A stretch of DNA of 64,000 nucleotides, taken from Alphaproteobacteria bacterium (lineage in GTDB: Bacteria; Pseudomonadota; Alphaproteobacteria; JAAEOK01). The position numbers and the translations under genes are program-made. The stretch's first letter is position 1. Each line of letters opens with the position of its first letter. The notes beneath the pieces were generated by a model. That model saw only the letters and a program-made list of their open reading frames with translations. It made no database searches and was not told where the DNA came from. The stretch spans positions 62,001 through 126,000 of the forward strand of contig JAAEOK010000073.1 in NCBI GenBank assembly GCA_024244705.1. Reading direction: 5' to 3'. This document shows positions 40,343 through 49,062 of this stretch, piece by piece.

Positions 40343-42475
40343 ATGGTCGATCGCAGCGGACCCCCGATTCTCGATATCGAAGACCTGTGTATCTCCTACT
40401 ACACGCGCGCCGGCGAAATCCCCGCCGTCGTCGATTTCTCACTCAAGATGTGGCCCGGCGAAAGCGTCGGCCTGGTCGGCGAATCGGGTTGCGGCAAGTC
40501 GACCGTGGCCATGGCGATCATGCAGTACATGGGATCGAACGGCGGCATCGTCGGCGGCACCATGAACTTCAAGGGCCGCGAGTTGACCGACATCAGCGGT
40601 GAAGAGCTGCGCAAGCTGCGTGGCTCCGAGATCGCCATGGTCTACCAGGAGCCGATGGCGGCGCTGAACCCGAGCCTGACCCTCGGCAATCAGCTGATGG
40701 AAGTCCCGATCGTCCACGAGGGCGTATCCAGGCAGGAAGCCTACCAGCGCGCGGTCGACATGCTGAGCAGCGTGCGCCTGCCCGACGCCGAACGCGTGAT
40801 GGCGGCCTATCCGCACCAGATCTCGGGCGGCCAGCAACAGCGTGTGGTTATCGCGATGGCGCTGCTGTCCAGCCCCGCGCTGCTGCTGCTCGACGAGCCG
40901 ACTACGGCACTCGATGTCACCGTCGAAGCCGGGATCGTCAAACTGATCGCCGAATTGGCCAGCGAGTTCAATACCGCGCTGCTCTATATCTCGCACAATC
41001 TCGGATTGATCCTCGAGACCTGCGACCGCGTCTGCGTCATGTATTCCGGCGAGGTGGTCGAGGAAGGGACCATCAATTCGGTCTTCACCTGGCCCAAGCA
41101 CCCCTACACCCATGGCTTGTTCGGGTGCATCCCGCTGCCCCACGCCGACAAGAACGCGTCGCCCCTGGTGCCGATCCGGGGTCAATTGCCGCTGCCCCAT
41201 CTCCGCCCCAAGGGGTGCAATTACGGCCCGAGGTGCGACTTCTTCGAGGCCGGAACCTGCGATGTCGGACAAGTCCCGTTCGAGGCCGTCGAAAGCGATT
41301 CCGCCGACCACACGCATAACATCCGCTGTATGCGCTATCGCGACATCGACCATACGGCGGCGATCCCCCACGGCATCGTGCGCGAAAAGATGGAAGTCGG
41401 CGAGACGGTTCTCGAAGTCGACGACATGAAAAAATACTACGAGATCCACGACCGCTCGATCGGTGCCATGATCTCGGGCCAAGGCGTGAAATACGTGAAG
41501 GCCAACGAGACGTTGAGTTTTTCCGCCAAGCGCGGCGAGATCGTCGCCATCGTCGGCGAATCGGGATGCGGCAAATCGACCTTTGCCAAGGTCCTGATGG
41601 GGCTCGAAAAGGTGACCGAGGGCCACATCAAATACGAAGGCGACGATATTGGCGACCTCGGCGTCGAAAAGCGAACGCCGGACCAGCTCGGCTCGCTGCA
41701 GATGGTGTTCCAGAACCCCAACGACACGCTCAATCCGAGCCACACCATCGGCGGCCAGATCACCCGCGTGATCCGCAAATTCGGTGTTACCAAGGACCGC
41801 GGCGAGGCCAACAACATCATGCTCAAGCTGCTCGACACGGTGAAGCTGCCGCGTGATTTCGCGATCCGCCGTCCGCGCCAGCTTTCCGGCGGGCAGAAGC
41901 AGCGCATCGGCATCGCGCGCGCCTTCGCCGGCAACCCCGACATGGTGATCGCCGACGAACCGGTCTCCGCGCTCGACGTCTCGGTGGCCGCCGCGGTGAC
42001 CGAATTGCTGATGGACATCCAACGCGACAACCAGACCACGCTGCTGTTCATCAGCCATGACTTGTCCGTGGTCCGCTACCTTTCCGACCGCGTCGTCGTC
42101 ATGTATCTCGGCCAGATCATGGAGAGCGGCACCACCGATGAAATTTTCTCGCCGCCCTATCACCCATATACGGAGGCGCTGTTGTCGGCGGTCCCGATCG
42201 CCGACCCCGAGGTGACCAAGCGTGAAATCGTTCTCGAAGGCGCCCTACCCAGCGTGCTCAATCCGCCCAAGGGCTGCCCGTTCACCACCCGCTGCCAGCA
42301 CCGTATCGGCGAGATCTGCGACAACGAGCGGCCGCCGGTGCACAAGACCGCGACCGGCCACAGCATCGCCTGCCATATCCCGATCGAGGAGTTGGCCAAG
42401 GCCGAGCCGGTGATCAAGGTGCCGGACCGTGATATCCCGGTCGCGGCGGCGCCAGCGCCGGCGCCCGCGGAGTAG
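40343..42475 (+). CDS. Fused dual ABC ATPase (DppD-DppF type)
   Basis: 710 residues with two complete nucleotide-binding domains in one chain. The first has Walker [10 protein letters not shown] near 48, signature ISGGQQQRV near 160 and [12 protein letters not shown]. The second has GESGCGKST near 405, [15 protein letters not shown] near 514 and [11 protein letters not shown]. Each is followed by an oligopeptide-transporter C-terminal Cys segment (GCNYGPRC...; GCPFTTRC...EIC) that in some homologues holds an Fe-S cluster. An Ala-Pro-rich tail ends the protein. Fusion of the two ATPases is known in this class. Confidence 0.93.
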   Translation: MVDRSGPPILDIEDLCISYYTRAGEIPAVVDFSLKMWPGESVGLVGESGCGKSTVAMAIMQYMGSNGGIVGGTMNFKGRELTDISGEELRKLRGSEIAMVYQEPMAALNPSLTLGNQLMEVPIVHEGVSRQEAYQRAVDMLSSVRLPDAERVMAAYPHQISGGQQQRVVIAMALLSSPALLLLDEPTTALDVTVEAGIVKLIAELASEFNTALLYISHNLGLILETCDRVCVMYSGEVVEEGTINSVFTWPKHPYTHGLFGCIPLPHADKNASPLVPIRGQLPLPHLRPKGCNYGPRCDFFEAGTCDVGQVPFEAVESDSADHTHNIRCMRYRDIDHTAAIPHGIVREKMEVGETVLEVDDMKKYYEIHDRSIGAMISGQGVKYVKANETLSFSAKRGEIVAIVGESGCGKSTFAKVLMGLEKVTEGHIKYEGDDIGDLGVEKRTPDQLGSLQMVFQNPNDTLNPSHTIGGQITRVIRKFGVTKDRGEANNIMLKLLDTVKLPRDFAIRRPRQLSGGQKQRIGIARAFAGNPDMVIADEPVSALDVSVAAAVTELLMDIQRDNQTTLLFISHDLSVVRYLSDRVVVMYLGQIMESGTTDEIFSPPYHPYTEALLSAVPIADPEVTKREIVLEGALPSVLNPPKGCPFTTRCQHRIGEICDNERPPVHKTATGHSIACHIPIEELAKAEPVIKVPDRDIPVAAAPAPAPAE

Positions 42476-42501
42476 TCCCCGGGCTCATCGATGGCTGGTG
42501 G

Positions 42502-43566
42502 TTATCGGGGCGGCGTGATTTCGCCCCTGAGATCGCGCTGTATCTCCGCTCGAATGCGGGGCGGATCGAGGCCAAGCGCGAACAGGTAGCAGAGCTTGGC
42601 CAGCGCGGCCTCCACCGTCAGATCATGGCCGCCGACCACACCCGTCGAGCCAAGAACGGAACCGGCCTCATAGCCGCCGAGGTCGACCCGTCCCTTGACG
42701 CATTGGGTGACGGCGACGACGACGACCCCGCGCGCGCAGGCCTCGCGAAGGGCGTCGAGGAATCCGCCGTCGAGCGACGGCGCGGTACCCCTGCCGTAGG
42801 ACCCCAGCACCAACCCCTTCAGCGGCGGCCGCAATATGTTGGCCACGACATCGCCGGTGATACCCGGAAAGAGGCGCATGGCGGCGACCGAGGCGTCGCC
42901 GCAATCCTGCACGCGGAAGGGCCGTCCGTCGGGTGTCCGCAAGTATTCCCGGGCGACGGCGATATCGACCCCGACCACACCCAGCGGCGGATGGTTCGGC
43001 GAATCGAAGGCGCCGAAGCCGGCGGAATCCATCTTGATCGCGCGGTTGCCGCGCAGCAGCTTGCCGTGGAAATAGAGGCAAACCTCGGCGATGTCGTAGG
43101 TCCCCGCGATGATCAGCGAGGTGATCAGGTTGTCGAGCGCATCGCTGCGCACCTCGCACAGCGGGATCTGTGAACCGGTCACGACGACGGGCTTGGTCAA
43201 GCCTTCGATCATGAAACTGAGCGCCGAGGCCGTATAGGCCATGGTGTCGGTGCCGTGGAGCACGACAAAACCGTCATAGCGGTCGTAGTTGGCCGCGATA
43301 TCACCGGCAATCAGATTCCAACTCGACGGCGTCATATTGGAACTGTCGAGCAGGGTCTCGTATTCGTGGATGACAAAATCAGGAACGTCGTCGCTGCGCA
43401 ATTGCGGCAATTCGCCCATCAGCTCTTCGAGATAGCCGGGTGCCGGCGCGTATCCCTGCGGCGTTCGTTTCATGCCGATGGTACCGCCGGTGTGGGCGAC
43501 ATAGACCGACGCCGCGCGGCGCCGCGCGGTGGACGATCCTTGGTCTTCGATCTCTGCCATCGGCAA
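42502..43566 (-). CDS. Type I (cytoplasmic) L-asparaginase
   Basis: 354 residues without a signal peptide. It shows the first threonine motif in 'YVAHTGGTIGMKRT' and the second in 'VLHGTDTMAYTASAL', with 'VVVTGSQIPLCEVRSDA' matching AnsA-type enzymes. It hydrolyses asparagine to aspartate and ammonia; glutaminase or a D-amino acid amidase activity is possible. It is convergent with the ABC transporter operon, 26 bases from its end. The ammonia theme continues in the following genes. Confidence 0.88.
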   Translation of the reverse strand: MPMAEIEDQGSSTARRRAASVYVAHTGGTIGMKRTPQGYAPAPGYLEELMGELPQLRSDDVPDFVIHEYETLLDSSNMTPSSWNLIAGDIAANYDRYDGFVVLHGTDTMAYTASALSFMIEGLTKPVVVTGSQIPLCEVRSDALDNLITSLIIAGTYDIAEVCLYFHGKLLRGNRAIKMDSAGFGAFDSPNHPPLGVVGVDIAVAREYLRTPDGRPFRVQDCGDASVAAMRLFPGITGDVVANILRPPLKGLVLGSYGRGTAPSLDGGFLDALREACARGVVVVAVTQCVKGRVDLGGYEAGSVLGSTGVVGGHDLTVEAALAKLCYLFALGLDPPRIRAEIQRDLRGEITPPR

Positions 43567-43641
43567 CTCCCGGTATTTTGGCGGCCGCCAGCGTCGAGAC
43601 GCCTTAGCTCAGGATCATAGCGTGGACAGTGGGCCCGGTCG

Positions 43642-43782
43642 CTATTCGGTGTTGGTCTTGGCGTCGGCCAAGGCCTCGCGGATCGCGGCGCCATGGTCGA
43701 TCACCTTGCCGATGCCGATCAGGGCGGCGCCGAGCAGCAGGATGATGGCGCTGTAGCCGATCACGCCGACGACCATCGACAT
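43642..43782 (-). CDS. Possible small single-pass membrane protein
   Basis: 46 residues (starting MSMVVG): one strong hydrophobic segment VVGVIGYSAIILLLGAALIG, then a charged tail ending ADAKTNTE. It lies just outside the Rieske remnant on the other strand. No clear ribosome-binding site is seen, so it could be chance. Confidence 0.3.
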   Translation of the reverse strand: MSMVVGVIGYSAIILLLGAALIGIGKVIDHGAAIREALADAKTNTE

Positions 43783-43813
43783 CGGCTTGCGCAACGAAGC
43801 CGGGGCGGCGCGA

Positions 43814-44101
43814 ATGGAGGCGATCGTCTTGACCATCACACCGGTCGAACCAGAGCAGAGCATCGGCTGGATATTGTTGGCCTCCAACTACGACGAGGTC
43901 TACAGCGCGGCCGAAGTGGCCGAGTTCACCGAACTGATCATCGGCCAGGACATCCGTATCGTCGAATCCCAGCGACCCAAGAGCCTGCCCCTGGACTCGG
44001 ACGCCGAATTCCACTTGCGCTGTGACCGCACGTCGCTGCAGTACCGCAAATGGCTGGCGGATCTCGGTCTAACTTACGGCACGATCGCCGCCCATCACTG
44101 A
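43814..44101 (+). pseudogene. C-terminal remnant of a Rieske-type ring-hydroxylating oxygenase alpha subunit
   Basis: Only about 96 residues remain. The parts 'TPVEPEQSIGWILLASNYD', 'IIGQDIRIVESQRPKSLPLD', 'AEFHLRCDRTSLQYRKWLADLG' match the last helices of VanA-type/Rieske oxygenase alpha subunits, where the same 'QD..IVESQRP..LPLD....LR.DR.S..YR.WL' pattern recurs. The whole Rieske cluster domain (CxH...CxxH) and the iron-binding core are missing upstream, so it cannot be active. The stop overlaps the convergent DUF1116 stop by seven bases. A short start at 43814 would give a stray peptide. Confidence 0.65.
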
Positions 44102-45354
44102 TCGCCGTAGCGATCCGTCCAGGCAGCGCAGGCAGCCTCGAAACAGGCGATCGGCGCGCGCAGGATCCCGGCCCCGATCTGGCCGCCGTCCTTGCCCGCC
44201 AGGCCGCCGTCGATCATCGGCGTGATGCCGGTGTCGACGACCTTGAAGATGTCGATGCCGGTCGGCGTGCCACGATAGCCGAGAAACGGGATCTGGAAGC
44301 AGTCGTTTTCGCCGACGGTGATGTCGTACATCTGCAGATTGTTGGCGACCATAGCCTCGGCGGAGCCGCCCTGGTAGGCCTGGAGCGCAAAAGCCGCGGC
44401 CTGCGCGAACCCGCCAAGCCCGACGGTTTCGGCGATCAGGCTCTCGCCGCCGATCCACTCAATATCGTCCGCGCTGTAGCCGTCGAACAGCTTGGCCTCG
44501 ACCACCGCATGGGGGCCGTCGAACCAGCTTCCATCGAGGCCGCTGATGCGCAAGGCGAAGCCGCGGCAGCTGATCGTCATTGCGGTTACCACGCTCGACC
44601 CCTCGACGCCGTGGGCGGCATCGGCGATGGCCTTGGCGGCGGCCATCGACAGGCGCAGGAACGAATATTCGTTTTCGGTCAGGAATTCGTGGGTCTGCCG
44701 CACCCGCTCCGGCGCCGCGCCGTATTGCTCCATCAGAGAGGGCACAAGGGCGCGGGCGAAGAGCACGGTGGCAGCGGTGTTGCGGCTATGGAGCTCGTCG
44801 CCCATGTGGATGGCGCGCCGCATCATCGGTTTCAGGGGAACGCCGCCGGCGCACCGCACCGCTTCGCCGATCACCGGCGCGATCACCTCCTCGATCAATT
44901 TGAGGCCGTTGCGAACCTCATCGTCGTAGGCCCCGTAATTGAGCCGCCGCGGCGAGGCGCCCTCGTAGAAATTGCAGAATCCCTTGGTGCCGAAGACGGG
45001 ATCCTCGACCACGAAGACGGGCATCGATGCGGTATAGATCCCCGCCACGGAACCGACGCAGCCGTGGTCATGGCACGCGCCGACGCGGATCTCTCCGCTT
45101 TCGAACTTGGCCGCGGCGTCCTCATCGCTGTTGGCGAGACCTTCGTAGATAGCGCCATAAATCAGCGAACGCCGCTGGCCACCGAGATATTGCCGCCACG
45201 GCATCGGCCGGCCGCTGGTCAGCACCAGATTGGGCGTCATGTCCGGCACGACTTCGCCCGCCGGACGGACGTCGACCAGTACCGGATCGCATGCGTTCAT
45301 CCGGCGCAGGCTCTCGGCGTTGGCATCGTCTCGGCGTTGCGCCGCGTTCGCCAT
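44095..45354 (-). CDS. DUF1116 family protein (AllG/YlbE-like paralogue 1)
   Basis: 419 residues. It aligns along its length with the DUF1116 protein at 56.5-57.8 kb: 'DPVLVDVRPAGE', 'VFVVEDPVFGTKGFCNFYEG', 'GGVPLKPMMRRAIHMGDELHSRN' and 'GTPTGIDIFKVVDTGITPMIDGGLAGKDGGQIGAG'. In E. coli the family member AllG (YlbE) is one of three subunits of oxamate carbamoyltransferase. No FdrA or DUF2877 partner is adjacent to this copy; instead it sits 46 bases after a GlnT-like ligase. It may use the partners of the other cluster or have a separate job. Confidence 0.85.
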   Translation of the reverse strand: MANAAQRRDDANAESLRRMNACDPVLVDVRPAGEVVPDMTPNLVLTSGRPMPWRQYLGGQRRSLIYGAIYEGLANSDEDAAAKFESGEIRVGACHDHGCVGSVAGIYTASMPVFVVEDPVFGTKGFCNFYEGASPRRLNYGAYDDEVRNGLKLIEEVIAPVIGEAVRCAGGVPLKPMMRRAIHMGDELHSRNTAATVLFARALVPSLMEQYGAAPERVRQTHEFLTENEYSFLRLSMAAAKAIADAAHGVEGSSVVTAMTISCRGFALRISGLDGSWFDGPHAVVEAKLFDGYSADDIEWIGGESLIAETVGLGGFAQAAAFALQAYQGGSAEAMVANNLQMYDITVGENDCFQIPFLGYRGTPTGIDIFKVVDTGITPMIDGGLAGKDGGQIGAGILRAPIACFEAACAAWTDRYGDQ

Positions 45355-45400
45355 CGATCACCTCCCCGTCATTCCGTCGCGTAGGGCGACTCCCGTCGAC

Positions 45401-46765
45401 TTACCAGATCTGCATGTAGCGCTTGCGTTCCCACTCACCGACGATGAGGCAATATTCCTCCCACTCCGCCCGCTTGTAGGCGGCAAAGGTCTTGTGGAAG
45501 GCGTCGCCAAGTACAGCGCGGGCCAAGTCGTCGGCGGCGAAAGCCTCGATCGCCTGACCCAACGTACGCGGCAAACGCCGGACACCCTTGTCGGCCAGTT
45601 CGTCTTCGCCGAACGCGTAGGTGTTGTAGTCGACCGGCTCGCCGGCATCGAGCCCGTCGCGAATCCCTTCGAGCCCGGCGGCGAGGGTGAGCGCGGCACC
45701 GAGATGGAAATTCACCGCACTGTCGGCATGGCGCAGTTCCAGGCAGCGACGGTTCATCGGCAGGCGGCAGACCAAGGTACGGTTGTTGTGGCCATAGGCC
45801 TCGTAGACCGGAGCCCAAGACATCTCGTTCATCAACCCGCGCGGATTGAGACGCTTGTAGGAATTGACCGTCGGACAGACGACCGCGGTGATCGCTCGCA
45901 CGTGGCGAAGTACGCCGGCGGTGAATTGATAGGCGATGTCGCTGTAGCCGCGCCCGCCCGGGCTGCCGGCTGCGTCGAGCGCCTCGAACGCGTTGCGTCC
46001 GGCCGAGCGGTCGAACAGGCTCATATTGAAGTGGGCGCCGGAGCCGAAGGCTTCGGACCACGGCTTCGGCATGAAGGTCGCGATACAGCCGAGTTCGCGC
46101 GCGACATGCTTGGCCATCAGGCGAAACAGGACCATACGGTCGGCCATGGTCACGACATCGGTGTAGTCGAAATCGAACTCGTACTGGCCGTCGCCGCCTT
46201 CATGATCGAAGGAATAGACGTCCCAGCCGAGCTTGGTCATGTGATCGATCATCGGCTCCAGGAACGGGTCCGCCATCATCGTCGTTTCGAGGTCGTAGCC
46301 GCGGGTCGGCAGGTTGACCTCGTCCTCGGCGACGAACGGGCGCCAGCCGCGCTCTTCGTCGGCGCGCAAGACATAGACTTCCGGCTCGACGCCGAGATTG
46401 ACGTCGAACCCCATCTCGGCGGCGGCGGCGACCTGCCGTTTGAGGACGGTACGCGAGCAGTGGCTATAGGGCTCGCCATGAAGCTGAAGGTCGGCGAACG
46501 CCAGCGCATACCGGCGATCCCAGGGCAGTATGACCGTCGTATCGAGATCGGGAACGCCGACGCACTCGTCTTCGTTCGGACCGAGCTCGCCCATCGCCTC
46601 GAGCGCGCCCACTGTATAGAGCTCGGATCCTTCGGCGGCATCGGCGAAATGGGCGAGTGGGACGCATTTCGACTTCGGCACGCCTAGTCCGTCGACATAG
46701 GCACCAAAGAAGTACCGCACGCCGTCGGTGCGCAGCTTTTGCTCAAGCTCCCGAATATCCGTCAT
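45401..46765 (-). CDS. glnT: Glutamine synthetase family protein, GlnT (type III) like
   Basis: 454 residues of the glutamine synthetase fold: 'FFGAYVDGLGVPKSKCVPLAHF' at the N-terminus, metal/ATP residues in 'NLGVEPEVYVL' and 'YSFDHEGGDGQYEFDF', then 'GSGAHFNMSLFD', 'NSYKRLNPR' and 'CLELRHADSAVNFHLGAALTLAAGLEGI'. The divergent GlnT class covers glutamate-ammonia ligase of rhizobia and gamma-glutamylmethylamide synthetase of methylamine users. The adjacent C1-type remnants make an amine ligase a real alternative. It is the first gene of a two-gene operon with DUF1116. Confidence 0.82.
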   Translation of the reverse strand: MTDIRELEQKLRTDGVRYFFGAYVDGLGVPKSKCVPLAHFADAAEGSELYTVGALEAMGELGPNEDECVGVPDLDTTVILPWDRRYALAFADLQLHGEPYSHCSRTVLKRQVAAAAEMGFDVNLGVEPEVYVLRADEERGWRPFVAEDEVNLPTRGYDLETTMMADPFLEPMIDHMTKLGWDVYSFDHEGGDGQYEFDFDYTDVVTMADRMVLFRLMAKHVARELGCIATFMPKPWSEAFGSGAHFNMSLFDRSAGRNAFEALDAAGSPGGRGYSDIAYQFTAGVLRHVRAITAVVCPTVNSYKRLNPRGLMNEMSWAPVYEAYGHNNRTLVCRLPMNRRCLELRHADSAVNFHLGAALTLAAGLEGIRDGLDAGEPVDYNTYAFGEDELADKGVRRLPRTLGQAIEAFAADDLARAVLGDAFHKTFAAYKRAEWEEYCLIVGEWERKRYMQIW

Positions 46766-46937
46766 ACCCGCTTATCCCCCAAATACAGGCGTCCCATCGA
46801 TGGCGCGCCGTAGCCGATAGTAGTGGATCATCGACGCGGCCATTGCGCTACGCAAGAGCGAAGCCGGGCGGCCGATGATCGTCGATTGTCCTCTTTGTGC
46901 TATCACCGATCTGACAAGCGCGACCGGTGAATTGCCG

Positions 46938-48044
46938 TTATCCGCCGTAAACCGCGACCGGCTCGCCCAGGACCTCCATTTCGGGTTCGATACCGAGACC
47001 CGGCAGAGACCCGGCAGACATGCGGCCGTTTTCGCGTTCCGGCGCGTTGCGGGCATTGCGCACCGTCACATAGCTGTTGAAATCAGTGGCGGAAAACCGG
47101 AACGGCTCGGGCGTCGAATGGGCGAGATGGGCGATCGCCGCGGTGACGATGTCGCCGCCCCAGCTGTCCTCGATGGTCATCGGTATGCCGAGCGAGACGC
47201 AGAGATCACGAATTTGACGGGCCTTGGTCAGCCCGCCGACTTTCGAGATCTTGAGGTTGATCACGTCCATCGCCCGGTCGGCGTGGGCGCGCAGGAGGAT
47301 GTCGAGGCCGTCGATCGATTCGTCGAGGATGAAGGGCAACGACGTACGTTCGCGCACCGAGAGACACTTCTCATAGGACCGGCAGGGCTGCTCGATATAG
47401 ACGTCGAGCCCGGCCACCGCATTGGCGACGCGGACGGCGTCGGGCGCCAACCAGCCGGTATTGGCGTCGGCGATCAAGGTGTCGCCGGCGGCGAGCACTT
47501 CGGCCACGGCGCGGATCCGCGCGATGTCGTCGAGCGGGTCGGCGCCCACCTTGAGTTGGAACTTGCGATAACCTTCGTCCCGGTAGCCGGCCACCTTGCG
47601 CGCCATGTCCTCGGACGATTCCTGGCTGATCGCCCGGTAGAGCGCGACCGCTTCGCCATAGCGCCCGCCGAGAAGGGTGCAGATCGGCTTGCCCGTATCC
47701 TGGCCGAGCAGGTCCCAGCACGCCATGTCGAGCGGCGACTTGGCATAGGGATGGCCGAGCAACGCTGTGTCCATGATGCCGTTGATGCGTCCGATTTCGG
47801 TCGGATCGTGATCGAGGAGGTGGGGAGCAATCTCGCCGATCGCCGCCCGCGCGCCGGGTCCAAAGGCCGGCAGATAGAACGGGCCGAGCGGACAAACCTC
47901 GCCGTAGCCGCGGCGGCCGTCGCTGGTCTCGATTTCGACCACGGTGCTGTCGAAGACCTCGACATACTTGCCGTCGGCCCAGGAATAGCGCCCTTCCTTC
48001 AGCGGCAATTCGACACGATAGACGCGGATCGCGGCAATCTTCAT
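46938..48044 (-). CDS. Enolase-superfamily dehydratase/racemase, probably cis-3-hydroxy-L-proline dehydratase
   Basis: 368-residue mandelate racemase/muconate-lactonising type enzyme. The barrel shows 'YRKFQLKVG' (catalytic Lys), metal ligands in 'LIADANTGW', 'DVYIEQPC' and 'FILDESIDG', and '[21 protein letters not shown]'. The whole pattern '[17 protein letters not shown]', '[19 protein letters not shown]' and '[13 protein letters not shown]' fits my memory of the cis-3-hydroxyproline dehydratase branch; proline-betaine-type epimerases are the alternative. ATG at 48044 is preferred over an upstream frame, with AGAAGG before it. It points toward the glnT gene and is 166 bases from the TetR gene. 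Confidence 0.75.
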   Translation of the reverse strand: MKIAAIRVYRVELPLKEGRYSWADGKYVEVFDSTVVEIETSDGRRGYGEVCPLGPFYLPAFGPGARAAIGEIAPHLLDHDPTEIGRINGIMDTALLGHPYAKSPLDMACWDLLGQDTGKPICTLLGGRYGEAVALYRAISQESSEDMARKVAGYRDEGYRKFQLKVGADPLDDIARIRAVAEVLAAGDTLIADANTGWLAPDAVRVANAVAGLDVYIEQPCRSYEKCLSVRERTSLPFILDESIDGLDILLRAHADRAMDVINLKISKVGGLTKARQIRDLCVSLGIPMTIEDSWGGDIVTAAIAHLAHSTPEPFRFSATDFNSYVTVRNARNAPERENGRMSAGSLPGLGIEPEMEVLGEPVAVYGG

Positions 48045-48210
48045 GGCAGCCCCTTCTTCAAGCTCCGTCGCCCCGAGAGAGCAACGCACGGCAATGCAGC
48101 CTAGGTGCCCCGACGTAGGATGCCAACTGCCGTCGGGCGAAACGAGGACAGTAGATGGCAAAGCTACTCAGGTGAATCACCGCGCCAAGAACCGCTCGAC
48201 GGCCCGCCTA

Positions 48211-48945
48211 TCACTCGGAAACGGGTCGCAAATAGGCAATGATCACATCCTGGGCGTGGCGCCGCCGCCGGTCGAGCCAGGCCGTATCGGTGAGATCGGT
48301 CTGGAACATGACCGACAGGGTGAACCGGTTCGAGATGTGGATGTAGCAGAGGGACAGCACGGTGATATACAGCTGTACCGGGTCGACCCCGGCGCGGAAG
48401 ACGCCGGCATGCTCGCCGCGCACGAGAAGATCGCGAATCGCCTCGACCAGCGGCGGCGTCATCTGCGGCACCGCCTGCGATCTCTTCAAGTATCGCCCCT
48501 CGAGCAAATTCTCGTTCGACACCAATCCGATGAACTCGGGGTTCTCGGCGAGGTGCCAAAAGGTGAAATCGATCAGCCGAACCATGCCCTCGACCGGGGC
48601 CTGGTCGCGCAGGCTGAGCTTCTCTTCCTGGCTGCGGACACGCTGATAGACGCGCTCGAGGACGGCGAGATAGAGATCCTCCTTGTTGCCGAAGTAGTGA
48701 TAGATCATGCGGATATTGGCGCCCGCCTGTTTGGCGATACGCTCGGTACGTGCCCCGTTGTAGCCATGAGCGCAAAACTCGGCGATACCGGCAGCGAGGA
48801 TATTCTCCCGCGTCGCCGCCGCGTTCCGCTTGGGGGCGATGCGGCACTTGGACACGCGGCGTCCGGTCGGGACGGTGTGCGCCGCGGGTTTGGCCGCGAC
48901 CATCTTGGATGTTTTCATCGCCGGATTGCCGCTCTTTGATGCCAT
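48211..48945 (-). CDS. TetR/AcrR-family transcriptional regulator
   Basis: 244 residues. A basic, Lys/Ala-rich N-terminal arm of about 35 residues precedes the helix-turn-helix domain (ATRENILAAGIAEFCAHGY, 'TERIAKQAGANIRMIYHYFGNKEDLYLAVL'). The C-terminal ligand domain has 'WHLAENPEFIGLVSNENLLEG' and 'QLYITVLSLCYIHISNRFTL', of a type often seen in regulators of amine, pyrimidine or aromatic catabolism. It is divergent from the Liv-type operon, with a 16-bp palindrome in the shared promoter. It most likely represses that operon until its substrate or an intermediate binds. Confidence 0.88.
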   Translation of the reverse strand: MASKSGNPAMKTSKMVAAKPAAHTVPTGRRVSKCRIAPKRNAAATRENILAAGIAEFCAHGYNGARTERIAKQAGANIRMIYHYFGNKEDLYLAVLERVYQRVRSQEEKLSLRDQAPVEGMVRLIDFTFWHLAENPEFIGLVSNENLLEGRYLKRSQAVPQMTPPLVEAIRDLLVRGEHAGVFRAGVDPVQLYITVLSLCYIHISNRFTLSVMFQTDLTDTAWLDRRRRHAQDVIIAYLRPVSE

Positions 48946-48990
48946 ACTGTCCTCGCCTCGGTGCTGTTCGCTTGACACTCGCCGCCTTTT

Positions 48991-49006
48991 GTAAAAATAT
49001 TATTAC
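48991..49006. promoter_or_regulatory. Palindromic operator candidate of the TetR regulator
   Basis: GTAAAAAT-ATTATTAC, a 16-bp inverted repeat with 7 of 8 paired positions, in a sharply AT-rich patch between the divergent tetR and liv-type operons. A consensus TTGACA (48972-48977) lies 13 bases to the left, so the operator would cover the -10 region of the rightward promoter. Direct evidence is only the symmetry and position. Confidence 0.55.
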
Positions 49007-49062
49007 TTAGCGAATTTCATGGTCGCAAGGAACAATAAATTTCCACACAGGGAGAGAACATC

